DNA of 64,000 nt from contig NZ_CP152375.1 in assembly GCF_051132615.1 (NCBI RefSeq), forward strand, positions 992,001-1,056,000, given 5' to 3'. Positions within the stretch are counted from its first letter, which is position 1. Each line of letters begins with the position of its first letter. The notes beneath the pieces were generated by a model. The model saw only the letters and a list, made by a program, of their open reading frames with translations, was not told the DNA's origin and searched no databases. Both the position numbers and the translations under genes were made by a program. Origin of the DNA: G051132615 sp051132615. GTDB lineage: Bacteria > Pseudomonadota > Gammaproteobacteria > Burkholderiales > Neisseriaceae. This document shows, in pieces, positions 9,680 to 17,731 of the stretch.

Positions 9680-10696
9680 ATGTCATCAGAGCAGATCACT
9701 GCATCTTTTTTAAGCCTTAGTATTGCTGATGAGTCATTGCTGTCGCCTTTACTTATGAAGGTTGCTCAGCATTTAGGAATCAATATCGCCATTGGGAAAG
9801 TATCACAAGCAAATCTTTTATTTATTAATCAAGATTCTGCTTTTACACCTTTTCTTTTAAAAAAATTAGAAAAACGCCAACATTTAATCTTTTTTATCAG
9901 TCAAGATCCTCAAGAATCTTGGCAAGGTCACCCGTGTATTCAAACCAACATCGCAGAAAATGAATTCATCACGCTTTTGCAAAAATATTTGCAAAACTTT
10001 GGGGGAACACAACCTACAGAACAGCTCGAACTGGACATACAACCAGGTAAACCTAGATCATTCGCATCATTAACAGAATTGGCGGAATATTTTACCCATC
10101 TTTTGGGTGAAGAGGTCGGGTGCCGTGTACAAAATGATCATGAAACGCTCTATTTTGATTTTAAATCCCAAATGTTCTTTGTTCAATCGGCTAAACATAA
10201 TGATTTTAATAAAAATAATACTTCAATAAAGGCATTAATTCAACATTTTACCCATGGTGGACAAATAACCATTTTTTCAACAAAAGAATTAAAAAATCAT
10301 ATTCGTCAATTACCTCCTTATATTTTAGAAAGGTTTATATGGATTTTAGGCGAATCCATTACCGATAAACTGTTGAATAAAATCCCAGTAGACGTTTCGT
10401 TTGGCATAACACATTGGCCTGACTTTGGCATACTCAAAACCAATCCTGCTTATGTCAGAATATGTGCCATCTTGATGCAAAAACCATTAAATATAAAAGG
10501 GATCATTGAGCATTTTCACTTAAAAACAGAAGAATGTATCGGTTTTTTAAATAGTTGTGTTCTATGCCAATACCTTATTTGGGGGGAACAAACAGAACAA
10601 CAATCACCCTCTGCATCACATGATATTCAGCTGTCTTTATCATTAGAAGAAATTCAAAATTGTCGTTTAGATTTAGGCTTACACACACATGACTAA
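9680..10696 (+). CDS. Uncharacterised cassette protein A, copy 1 (338 aa)
   Basis: I do not recognise a named family. The start is the ATG five bases after TGGAGG; it also aligns with the start of the second copy (SxxITASFLS against MNKQPITVSFLS), whereas the upstream ATG adds residues the paralogue lacks. The N-terminal ~110 residues alternate hydrophobic strands and helices like a receiver fold but show no conserved phospho-acceptor context. A variable linker follows, then a conserved centre with 'FNKNNTSI' and 'HGGQITIF', and a C-terminal part with 'HWPDFGILKTNP' and a Cys-rich 'CIGFLNSCVLCQ' that looks winged-helix-like. The gene overlaps the GTPase gene by eight bases, so the two products are probably made in coupled fashion and may interact. 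Confidence 0.7.
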   Translation: MSSEQITASFLSLSIADESLLSPLLMKVAQHLGINIAIGKVSQANLLFINQDSAFTPFLLKKLEKRQHLIFFISQDPQESWQGHPCIQTNIAENEFITLLQKYLQNFGGTQPTEQLELDIQPGKPRSFASLTELAEYFTHLLGEEVGCRVQNDHETLYFDFKSQMFFVQSAKHNDFNKNNTSIKALIQHFTHGGQITIFSTKELKNHIRQLPPYILERFIWILGESITDKLLNKIPVDVSFGITHWPDFGILKTNPAYVRICAILMQKPLNIKGIIEHFHLKTEECIGFLNSCVLCQYLIWGEQTEQQSPSASHDIQLSLSLEEIQNCRLDLGLHTHD

Positions 10697-11240
10697 AAAA
10701 TATAAAATCCTTTTTGCTGGTGATGTTGGCGTAGGGAAAACAACTGCAATCACCAGTATCAGCGATATCCCTCCTGTTTATACCGATGTAAAAGCATCGG
10801 ATGCAGAAAAAATTGGTAAAACACACACAACTGTGGCTTTTGATTACGGAGAAGTGAATCTTCCTTACCTTAAAAATAGATTACGTTTGTATGGTTTACC
10901 AGGACAAACCCGTTTTTCATTTATATGGGAAATGCTTTCAGAAGGTGTTATTGGTATTGTTTTATTGGCTAACAACAGTAAACCCAATGCCATTAAAGAG
11001 ACAGAAACGTTTTTAAAAGCATTTGCCCCAATTATTCACAAAGAAAATGTTGCAATTGTTTTAGGCGTCACAAAAGGTGATATTTCTTCTCATTATAAAC
11101 CCAAAGATTATCAAAACATCTTGGCACAAGCGCAAATAAGGGCGCCTGTTTTTAGTGTTGATGCAAGAGAAAGAGACAGTGTTTTACTCTTGGTTGATGC
11201 GCTCTTAAGTCAAATAGAAGCCATACATATCAGAGTATAA
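10689..11240 (+). CDS. Small Ras-like GTPase of the MglA/CvnD (COG2229-like) type, copy 1
   Basis: The 183-aa protein carries a full set of GTPase motifs: P-loop GDVGVGKT (residues 11-18), switch-I 'HTTVAFDYGEV' (46-56), G3 'YGLPGQTRF' (68-76, with Gly where the usual Asp stands, as in the bacterial MglA/CvnD branch), G4 TKGD (128-131) and G5 'SVDARE'. The 'LYGLPGQTRFSFIWEML' stretch closely resembles the CvnD GTPases of Streptomyces conservons. Such GTPases switch with Roadblock-domain proteins as GAP or scaffold; a Roadblock gene follows 103 bases later. It overlaps cassette protein A by eight bases (ATGACTAA). The process it controls is unknown; polarity, motility or surface signalling are the precedents. 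Confidence 0.85.
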   Translation: MTKKYKILFAGDVGVGKTTAITSISDIPPVYTDVKASDAEKIGKTHTTVAFDYGEVNLPYLKNRLRLYGLPGQTRFSFIWEMLSEGVIGIVLLANNSKPNAIKETETFLKAFAPIIHKENVAIVLGVTKGDISSHYKPKDYQNILAQAQIRAPVFSVDARERDSVLLLVDALLSQIEAIHIRV

Positions 11241-11343
11241 CGTTAAAAATTTGAATATTATTTCCCGAATATGACAATCAAATATATTATATTTGTTAGC
11301 CATATTATATTTTTTTATTTAACCTTTTTAAAGGAGTTTTTTT

Positions 11344-11700
11344 ATGAACGCAAAAGATAGCTTAGCAGAAATTTTAACTTTAGATGGCGCCTTATGCTGC
11401 AGCGTTGTTGATTATAACAGCGGTATGATGTTAGCTTCAGCTGGTTCAGGTGCGGATTTAGAAATTGCATCAGCAGGTAACACTGAAGTGGTACGTGCAA
11501 AACTAAAAACAATGGAACTACTTGGTAAAAAAGACCATATTGAAGATATCCTGATTTCATTGGGAACAGAATATCACATCATTTATTTGATTCCTTCTTT
11601 ACCAGGTATCTTTATTTACGCAGTTTTAGACCATGCTAAAGGCAATTTAGCAATGGCTCGTCGTAAAATTCAAGATGTAGGTAGTTCTTTAACGATTTAA
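11344..11700 (+). CDS. Roadblock/LC7-domain protein, copy 1 (118 aa)
   Basis: A single Roadblock/LC7 domain (the MglB/CvnB fold). It has the family pattern 'DGALCCSVVDYNSGMMLASAG', a helix 'TEVVRAKLKTMELLG', and strands 'EDILISLGTEYHIIYLI' and 'GIFIYAVLD'. In MglAB systems such proteins form dimers that stimulate GTP hydrolysis by the partner GTPase. A strong AAAGGAG site seven bases before the ATG and the 103-base AT-rich gap after the GTPase gene suggest higher or separate expression relative to the GTPase. About 70% of residues are identical to the second copy at 13662-14021 by hand alignment, with the block 'DLEIASAGNTEVVRAKLKTM' unchanged. Confidence 0.87.
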   Translation: MNAKDSLAEILTLDGALCCSVVDYNSGMMLASAGSGADLEIASAGNTEVVRAKLKTMELLGKKDHIEDILISLGTEYHIIYLIPSLPGIFIYAVLDHAKGNLAMARRKIQDVGSSLTI

Positions 11701-11710
11701 TTAACGTTAT

Positions 11711-11747
11711 TAAACCTGACAGATTATTCTGTCAGGTTTAATTTTTT
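11711..11747 (+). terminator. Rho-independent terminator of cassette 1
   Basis: A perfect 13-bp stem (TAAACCTGACAGA at 11711-11723 with its complement at 11728-11740) closes a TTAT loop and is followed by ATTTTTT. It begins ten bases after the Roadblock stop codon, so cassette 1 is a complete transcription unit and the second cassette needs its own promoter. Confidence 0.93.
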
Positions 11748-12019
11748 CAATAAATAAAAAACCACTCTATTTTTCATCAATACCTCTCTTAACCGAATAT
11801 TCTTCGGTCAAACTCAACCCACTTAACACAATTACTTATATTTATATTTTTTATAGACCACATTTTTTAAATTAATCTAAAAAATATTTACTTGCATGTA
11901 ATACTTTTCTTAATTATTATTAATTTTTCATTTATACCAAAGAAAAATTAATACCCAATAAGATTATAAAAAATTAAAAATAAAATCTTACCTTTGTTCT
12001 TGTATGATTACCTAAAAAT
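11748..12019. other. AT-rich intergenic region between the two cassettes
   Basis: No gene is seen. The region is AT-rich like the one before cassette 1 and must contain the promoter of cassette 2, because a strong terminator precedes it. No consensus -10/-35 pair stands out, and there is no clear ribosome binding site in front of the ATG at 12020 (the preceding bases are 'TTACCTAAAAAT'). Confidence 0.5.
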
Positions 12020-13048
12020 ATGAATAAACAACCCATAACTGTATCGTTTCTGAGCACGAGTCTTGCCGATGAAACTTTATTAAAACAAACCATTTTAGCC
12101 GCTGCACAACAGCTAGAATTAATGATTGTGTTTAATAACTCCACTGAGCCTAATATTTTATTTGTACATGCACATTCAGCATTTACACAAATTATGCTCA
12201 ATAAAACAAAGGATAGTGCTCAGCCTATATTATTTTTTGTTCACAATCAAGAAGAGCCTTTTTTTCACGATCATCCCTGTATCAAAGCCACTATTACCGT
12301 ACAGGCGCTTATCCCCTTATTCCAACAATACCTCATACCTAATATTTCAACAATACAAACAACTGAACAACCAAAATTAGACATACAACCACAAAAAGCA
12401 AAACCATTCTCATCTCTAACACAGTTGGCACAATACCTTTTTGCTTATGCACCAGAAGAAGAAATTTCTTGCTCGATTGAACACAATAATAGAATCATCA
12501 CACTAGATGCCAAATCCGAAACATTTTTCTTAAACTCAACCGAAACTTATGATTTTAATAAAAACAATACCTCAATAGAAAAGCTACTGCAATGTTTTAA
12601 ACATGGTGGAGAAATCACCTTATTTCCTCGAAAGCATTTAGATCAGCAAACGCATCAATACCCAAAATATCTGTTAGAGAGATTTTTATGGATATTGGGT
12701 ACACAAATAACAACACAACTGATTCACAATATTTCAGATAAAAATACTTTTGGCGTGACTCGTTGGCCTGATTTTGGTTCATTAAAAACTGACCCTATCT
12801 ATTTACGTGTCTGCACTTTAATGACCCAACAGCCCTTAACAATAGAAGAGATGAAAAAACGCTTTCATTTTACACAAGAACAATGTATTGGCTTTTTAAA
12901 CAGTTGTATGTTGTGTCAATGCCTTATTTGGGGAGAACGAGAAAATAACCCAACTTTTACCAAAGATCATCATGTTGCACCAACCTTATCATTATCAGAA
13001 ATACAAAATTGTCGTATCGACTTAGGAATTGATCATGACCATGGATAA
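12020..13048 (+). CDS. Uncharacterised cassette protein A, copy 2 (342 aa)
   Basis: This is a paralogue of the 338-aa protein of cassette 1, with the same layout: receiver-like N-terminal part, variable linker ending in 'QPKLDIQPQKAKPFSSLTQL', central 'FNKNNTSI' and 'HGGEITLF', then 'RWPDFGSLKTDP', Cys-rich 'CIGFLNSCMLCQ' and the C-terminal 'IQNCRIDLGI'. The C-terminal half is much better conserved than the N-terminal half, so the latter is where the two copies may have specialised. There is no visible ribosome binding site before the ATG, unlike copy 1. The gene overlaps its GTPase partner. Confidence 0.7.
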   Translation: MNKQPITVSFLSTSLADETLLKQTILAAAQQLELMIVFNNSTEPNILFVHAHSAFTQIMLNKTKDSAQPILFFVHNQEEPFFHDHPCIKATITVQALIPLFQQYLIPNISTIQTTEQPKLDIQPQKAKPFSSLTQLAQYLFAYAPEEEISCSIEHNNRIITLDAKSETFFLNSTETYDFNKNNTSIEKLLQCFKHGGEITLFPRKHLDQQTHQYPKYLLERFLWILGTQITTQLIHNISDKNTFGVTRWPDFGSLKTDPIYLRVCTLMTQQPLTIEEMKKRFHFTQEQCIGFLNSCMLCQCLIWGERENNPTFTKDHHVAPTLSLSEIQNCRIDLGIDHDHG

Positions 13049-13592
13049 ATATAAAGTGCTTTTTGCTGGCGATGTTGGTGCAGGAAAAACAACCGCAATT
13101 GGCAGTATCAGTGATATTCCACCTATTTATACCGATGTAAAAGCGTCAGATGCCGAACAAATCGGCAAAACCCACACAACGGTTGCCTTTGACTATGGTG
13201 AAGTGAATCTACCTTATCTACAAAATAGGTTACGTTTATATGGTTTACCAGGACAAACCCGTTTCTCTTTTATTTGGGAAATGTTGTGTGAAGGGATGCT
13301 GGGTACCATTATTTTAGCAAACAATAGCAAACCCAATGCCTTAGAAGAAACTCAAACATTTATTCAAGCTTTTAATCCGTTTATCCAAAAAAGTAAAACC
13401 GCCATTATTTTAGGTATTACCAAAACCGACATTGCATCGCATTTCAAAATAAGTGATTACTACAATATGCTTTCACAAAACGGTATTTGTGCCCCTATTT
13501 TTAGCATTGATGCCAGAGAAAAAGGCAGTGTCCTTTTACTGATTGATGCATTACTGAGCCAAATTGAAGCAGTACATATTATGAAGAATTAA
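13035..13592 (+). CDS. Small Ras-like GTPase of the MglA/CvnD type, copy 2
   Basis: A close paralogue of the GTPase at 10689-11240, about three quarters identical by eye. It has P-loop GDVGAGKT, switch-I 'HTTVAFDYGEV', G3 'YGLPGQTRF' and G4 TKTD, which fits the [NT]KxD consensus. Between copies the switch regions are unchanged, while differences cluster in the C-terminal third ('ISSHYKPKDYQNIL' against 'IASHFKISDYYNML'). Two ATG codons are possible: 13035, seven bases after AGGA, was chosen; 13041 would give the same eight-base overlap with the upstream gene as in cassette 1. Confidence 0.85.
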   Translation: MTMDKYKVLFAGDVGAGKTTAIGSISDIPPIYTDVKASDAEQIGKTHTTVAFDYGEVNLPYLQNRLRLYGLPGQTRFSFIWEMLCEGMLGTIILANNSKPNALEETQTFIQAFNPFIQKSKTAIILGITKTDIASHFKISDYYNMLSQNGICAPIFSIDAREKGSVLLLIDALLSQIEAVHIMKN

Positions 13593-13661
13593 GGTCAATA
13601 CACACATATTGATTTTATTAAGTTGTAACGAATAACCTCACACTATTAAAGGAAGAAAATT

Positions 13662-14021
13662 ATGGCAGATATCAAAACCAGTTTAGATCAAATAATGAAT
13701 CTAGATGGCGTCTTATGTTGCAGTATCGTTGACAGCAATACAGGTATGATGCTTGGCTCTGCAGGTTCAGGAGTAGATTTAGAAATAGCATCAGCAGGAA
13801 ACACTGAAGTTGTGAGAGCAAAATTAAAAACAATGGATATGCTTGGTTTAGATGATCATATAGAAGATATTCTGATTTCTCTTGGCAAACAATTTCATAT
13901 TATTCGCCCAATAGCCTCTGCGCCTGGTATATTTATCTATGTTGTACTGGATAATACTAAATCGAATTTAGCATTGGCTCGCAGAAAAACGCAAGAAGTA
14001 GAAAAATCATTACAATTTTGA
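13662..14021 (+). CDS. Roadblock/LC7-domain protein, copy 2 (119 aa)
   Basis: A single Roadblock/LC7 domain, paralogous to 11344-11700, with 'DGVLCCSIVDSNTGMMLGSAG' and the unchanged block 'DLEIASAGNTEVVRAKLKTM'. The gene has its own AAGGA site and lies 69 bases after the GTPase stop. Together with the preceding two genes it makes a second complete cassette. Identity of the GTPase switch regions and the Roadblock core between copies suggests that cross-pairing between cassettes is possible. Confidence 0.87.
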   Translation: MADIKTSLDQIMNLDGVLCCSIVDSNTGMMLGSAGSGVDLEIASAGNTEVVRAKLKTMDMLGLDDHIEDILISLGKQFHIIRPIASAPGIFIYVVLDNTKSNLALARRKTQEVEKSLQF

Positions 14022-14040
14022 TGAATCACTACTCATATAA

Positions 14041-14079
14041 AAAAATAATACCTGCTCTAAAAACAGGTATTATTTTTTT
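14041..14079 (+). terminator. Rho-independent terminator of cassette 2
   Basis: A perfect 14-bp stem (AAAAATAATACCTG at 14041-14054 and its complement at 14064-14077) with a nine-base loop, followed by more T residues. It starts 20 bases after the second Roadblock gene. Its sequence is unrelated to the terminator of cassette 1, so the duplication did not include the terminator or the two have diverged. Confidence 0.9.
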
Positions 14080-14216
14080 ATATGCAAATAACCGATTAAA
14101 TTATCAATAAAAACAATCTACATCATCTATTTCAGTTACTTTACACAATACTCTTTAAGCCTAGAAAAAAACTAAAAGTAGACAGTAGGGGGAAACGCTA
14201 ACCTCCCCTCATTATT

Positions 14217-14807
14217 TTACCAACCTTCAGGATACCAGCCTTTGCGCCACTTATCCGCTTCTAATACAACAGGTTCATGCCCAAAATCATAAAACCAAGT
14301 ATCCACAACCCATTGTTGCCCATTTTCTTTTTCTTTTATTCTACTGGCGTAATGCAAATCTAAAATTCTAGGCGCTCGATAATAAGGTTTCATGATTTCA
14401 TGAAACTGTAACAGGTTTAAACGACTCAAAAATTTAAGAAAATAAGTATCTGTTTCACTATGATCCACACAGTCCATGCGTCCATCGGCGGTGCCATCCT
14501 TAAAATTTCCTGCTTTATCGGCAAAAATAGGGGTTTGGTCTCCTGCAATTAAATACAATTGTAGAACCGCTTTTTGAATAGAAGCCCTCTCCTCTTGCGC
14601 ATTAGCCACACCATCAAACAAAGTCTTAATCTGTACCACCTGCTCTTCAGTAATGTTCACTGTGGCCTGTTTCTTGCAGCCATAGTGGTAACAAACATTC
14701 ACCGAATGTGCATAAACGATTTGGCCATAAACAAAGAACAATAAAAAAATGGCACTTATGCGGCCATAATGTATAAATTTATCCTTATTCCTCAAAATCC
14801 TACCCAC
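14217..14807 (-). CDS. Conserved hypothetical exported protein (196 aa)
   Basis: I recognise no named domain. A hydrophobic segment (about residues 17-33, 'ISAIFLLFFVYGQIVYAHS') looks like a signal peptide, and the mature part has paired cysteines 'CYHYGC' and a 'DGRMDCVDHSETDT' motif, suggesting a disulphide-bonded periplasmic protein. Similar proteins with the 'DCVDHS' phrase occur in beta- and gammaproteobacteria, as far as I recall, without a known role. The frame opens with GTG at 14807, and no ribosome binding site is convincing, so the start is uncertain. It lies directly downstream of the STAS-like gene. Confidence 0.6.
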   Translation of the reverse strand: MGRILRNKDKFIHYGRISAIFLLFFVYGQIVYAHSVNVCYHYGCKKQATVNITEEQVVQIKTLFDGVANAQEERASIQKAVLQLYLIAGDQTPIFADKAGNFKDGTADGRMDCVDHSETDTYFLKFLSRLNLLQFHEIMKPYYRAPRILDLHYASRIKEKENGQQWVVDTWFYDFGHEPVVLEADKWRKGWYPEGW

Positions 14808-14809
14808 AT

Positions 14810-15160
14810 TCAGCTATCTTTATCCAACCAATTTTGTGCCATAGGCACTGTATCAAAAAACTTAGCATGCTGCGCTGTTAATAAATTTGAAATATGTGCC
14901 CCCACTTTCATCCAAATATCATTTACAACCACAGCCACTCGACCAAAATCATGCTCATGCGCTCTGACGAAGCGCATCTGCTCCCATGCCATATCTAAGG
15001 TAAAATCCTCAAGGCAAGATAAATCCAGCAACAAATCAGGTCGATGAACCTGATGAGTCCGATTGATTAACGATTGTTCAAATTGTTTAAAGTCTTCTAA
15101 AGTAAAAGATTCAGACAAAGTAACTTTTAAACCATATTTTTGCTCTTCTATTTGTACCAT
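14810..15160 (-). CDS. STAS / SpoIIAA-like protein (116 aa)
   Basis: A small cytosolic protein with the alternating strand-helix order of the SpoIIAA-like STAS family: 'KVTLSESFTLEDFKQFEQSL', 'DLLLDLSCLEDFTLDMAWEQMRFV' and 'RVAVVVNDIWMKVGAH'. Family members bind lipids or small hydrophobic molecules or act in regulatory protein contacts; the role here is unknown. The start is the ATG at 15160; a TTG seven codons upstream lacks support. It ends two bases before the GTG of the next gene, so the two are probably cotranscribed. Confidence 0.65.
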   Translation of the reverse strand: MVQIEEQKYGLKVTLSESFTLEDFKQFEQSLINRTHQVHRPDLLLDLSCLEDFTLDMAWEQMRFVRAHEHDFGRVAVVVNDIWMKVGAHISNLLTAQHAKFFDTVPMAQNWLDKDS

Positions 15161-15309
15161 ATTTATATTCCAACACTGCAATAATTGACAAAAGATGCGC
15201 TATCTTAGCAGTTATTATAAATAGTGAATATGATTTTTTGGATTCATTTTATTACGATAAAACCGTTAAAATACCCACTAAATTGATAAGAAAAACCAAA
15301 AAATTAATT

Positions 15310-15897
15310 TTATTGCTTCGTTTGGGTAAAATTACGATGAATTTCTATAGTCATGCGTTCAATACGTTCTGCCAACTCCTTATTTAATTGAGTCAACTCC
15401 GTATTTTGCTGCAAAAGTATCAATAATTTTTCATTACATTCAGCAGCTATAATTTGCCTTTGTTCGGCAGTCTTTGCCAAATCTTCTCTATGTAACGCTT
15501 CTAACTGAGCCCTTGCCTTTTCTCGATCAGCCTGACGAGTTTGAGCCAATAAAATAAGGGGGGCAGCATAAGCCGCCTGTAAACTAAAAGCCAGATTCAA
15601 TAAAATAAAAGGGTAAAGATCAAATTTTGCCCAGCCTAAAATATTGATACTCATCCACACCAACACAACAACTGTTTGTGCAACCAAAAACAAAGGCGTC
15701 CCAAAAAATCGAGCAAACCCCTCGGCCTTAACAGCAAACCAATCATCCCCAAAAAGTGAACTTAAATGTAGATAATTTGCCAATCTACTTTTGTGGCGCA
15801 ATAAAGTATCTGAACTTAAATTAGGCATATCTGACTGTACTGCTTGATCAGTTTCTCCAGCACAGACATCTACTTTTCCTGTTTGATCATCCATCAT
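15310..15897 (-). CDS. DUF1003 membrane protein
   Basis: A 195-aa protein with the DUF1003 core: 'FGDDWFAVKAEGFARFFGTPLFLVAQTVVVLVWMSINI', then 'FDLYPFILLNLAFSLQAAYAAPLILLAQTRQADREKARA'. Two membrane helices sit at about residues 70-90 and 100-120, and a long charged coiled-coil-like tail follows (about 125-195). The function of the family is unknown; some relatives are annotated as cyclic-nucleotide-binding-like. It stands alone between leftward genes. Confidence 0.8.
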   Translation of the reverse strand: MMDDQTGKVDVCAGETDQAVQSDMPNLSSDTLLRHKSRLANYLHLSSLFGDDWFAVKAEGFARFFGTPLFLVAQTVVVLVWMSINILGWAKFDLYPFILLNLAFSLQAAYAAPLILLAQTRQADREKARAQLEALHREDLAKTAEQRQIIAAECNEKLLILLQQNTELTQLNKELAERIERMTIEIHRNFTQTKQ

Positions 15898-15984
15898 TTT
15901 TACTCACTGAGCAATAACTGTACCATTCAGTATACCTATAGTATAACCAATTTGTTTTTTATTATTTCAATCACAAGAAAAATA

Positions 15985-16440
15985 TTAAATAGACAATAAA
16001 GACATATGCAAAATCGGAAATGGTCGACCTGTACCATCAAAGGGCGAACGCCCTATGACCTCAAAACCATGTTTTTGATAAAATGCCATAGCCAAAACAT
16101 TTTGCTCATTCACATCTACTGCTGTTACTTGATGTTCTTTGATCGCAAAATCCATCAGTAAAGAACCTATTCCATGACCATGTTTATCAGGCTCAACAAA
16201 CAGCATCTCTATTTTTTGCTGATCAATCCCAATAAACCCTACTGGTATTTCTTGTTGATCCTTAATTTGCCAAACAGGGCAAGACGACAAAGCCTGTTCA
16301 GACACAATTTTATGGAAAAACGAGATATCTGATTCATCTAAAAAATGATGCGTCTGTTTAACCGCTCTTAACCAAATGTCAACCAAAGCATCATGATCTT
16401 TGAGTTGATATGGCTCAATTTTCCATTTTATTGCTGACAT
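15985..16440 (-). CDS. GNAT-family N-acetyltransferase, YjaB-like
   Basis: A 151-aa acetyltransferase with the acetyl-CoA pyrophosphate loop 'DKHGHGIGSLLMDFA' and the C-terminal 'NVLAMAFYQKHGFEVIGRSPFDGTGRPFPILHM', an ending shared with E. coli YjaB, a protein lysine acetyltransferase. The ATG at 16440 (MSAIKWK) was preferred over the one three codons upstream, but neither has a strong ribosome binding site. Confidence 0.75.
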   Translation of the reverse strand: MSAIKWKIEPYQLKDHDALVDIWLRAVKQTHHFLDESDISFFHKIVSEQALSSCPVWQIKDQQEIPVGFIGIDQQKIEMLFVEPDKHGHGIGSLLMDFAIKEHQVTAVDVNEQNVLAMAFYQKHGFEVIGRSPFDGTGRPFPILHMSLLSI

Positions 16441-16476
16441 AACAACCATAACCTTTTTTATTAACTTTATCTGTTT

Positions 16477-17355
16477 TTATAGGGGTTTCGGTTTACCCAA
16501 TTTAGTGACAAAGCCACTGGCAATAATCACCAACATTGCTAAAAATTCCTGCCACCTTAACACATCATGTAAAATTAACGCACCTAAAATTGATGAAAAA
16601 ACAATGGTTAAATACGAAAAAGAAGAAGCCACAAACTTATTGCCTTCACTATAGGCTTTAGTCATGGTCATTTGTGCAATGGTGGCACAGACTCCCATAC
16701 CCACAATATAGAGCATATTATGTAAAGTTAAAGTACTCCAACCATATAGTGTTGATAATACAGCGCCACCTATAGCACAAACTAAGGAAAAGTAAAAAAC
16801 AATACGCCATTCTGGCTCATTCAAACGTGTTAACTGCTGAACCTGAATATACGCCCAACCACTCAGTAACCCAGAACCTAAACCAATTAAAACAGCTACC
16901 CAAGCTTTATCATTAAAATTAGGCTGTAATAACAATAAAACACCCACGAACCCAATCAAAATGCCCAAACCCATTATTTTGGTGATTTGTTCTTTATAAA
17001 ATAAAAAGGACAAAATAATCATGCCAATTGGAGAGGTATAACTTAACGTCACAGCCGAAGCCAGAGGCAAATGAGTCATCGCATAAAAATAACCCAACAT
17101 GGCGACAAACCCAGATATAGAACGATTTAAATGTTGTTTCATTAAAGGCGTGTAAACAGACTGATGCTTGGCTCTAGCCATCATGGCCATTAACACCACA
17201 CCAAATACACCACGCCAAAAAACCAGTTCTATAAAATGAAAGTGCCCAGCACCAAGCTTAACAAATACACCCATTAAGGCAAAAAATAGTGTGGCTATCA
17301 CCATCCAGCCCGCACCTAAACGCAAAGAAAATCTGGAGCTATTATGGGTACTCAT
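16477..17355 (-). CDS. EamA/DMT-superfamily permease
   Basis: A 292-aa inner-membrane protein with ten hydrophobic segments in two repeated halves of five, the EamA (DUF6) drug/metabolite transporter layout. Conserved-looking phrases are 'FWRGVFGVVLMAMMARAKH', 'ASAVTLSYTSPIGMIILSFLFYKE' and, in the second half, 'VASSFSYLTIVFSSILGALILHD'. The substrate is not predictable from sequence; relatives export amino acids or metabolites. It lies in a leftward run after ftsB and before the acetyltransferase. Confidence 0.8.
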   Translation of the reverse strand: MSTHNSSRFSLRLGAGWMVIATLFFALMGVFVKLGAGHFHFIELVFWRGVFGVVLMAMMARAKHQSVYTPLMKQHLNRSISGFVAMLGYFYAMTHLPLASAVTLSYTSPIGMIILSFLFYKEQITKIMGLGILIGFVGVLLLLQPNFNDKAWVAVLIGLGSGLLSGWAYIQVQQLTRLNEPEWRIVFYFSLVCAIGGAVLSTLYGWSTLTLHNMLYIVGMGVCATIAQMTMTKAYSEGNKFVASSFSYLTIVFSSILGALILHDVLRWQEFLAMLVIIASGFVTKLGKPKPL

Positions 17356-17443
17356 AAGATATTAAATTTCATTTCAATAATCAGACGCAATCATTTTGAA
17401 CAATAAAGACAATACTCAATAACGATACTGAGCAACAAAGACA

Positions 17444-17725
17444 TTACTTATTTTTAATACGATAAAAATGTTCGCCTGGCGCGATATAACCTATTTCATC
17501 CCGAGCAATTTCAGCAATAGCTTCTTGCCCTTGTTGTAAATCCTGAATTTCAGCAGACATTGCTTTATTTCTACGTTCGAGTTTGTCGACTTCTTGTTTT
17601 TGTATTTCAACTCGTTTTTTAGAAAGGCGCACTTCATTAAAATTGCCCTTACCCATCCATAAAGGATACTGTAATGCAGCCAGAGCAACCACTAAAAATA
17701 AAGTACGCCACCAGTTCATAATCAT
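17444..17725 (-). CDS. ftsB: Cell division protein FtsB
   Basis: FtsB is a bitopic divisome protein that pairs with FtsL and FtsQ. The 93-aa product has a short cytosolic start, one membrane helix ('LFLVVALAALQYPLW', about residues 9-23), a periplasmic coiled coil 'NEVRLSKKRVEIQKQEVDKLERRNKAMSAEIQDL' written in heptads, and the FtsB ending 'IARDEIGYIAPGEHFYRI'. It lies six bases after enolase, the classical eno-ftsB pairing. Two ATGs are possible; the first is five bases after AGG. Confidence 0.92.
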   Translation of the reverse strand: MIMNWWRTLFLVVALAALQYPLWMGKGNFNEVRLSKKRVEIQKQEVDKLERRNKAMSAEIQDLQQGQEAIAEIARDEIGYIAPGEHFYRIKNK

Positions 17726-17731
17726 TAAAAC

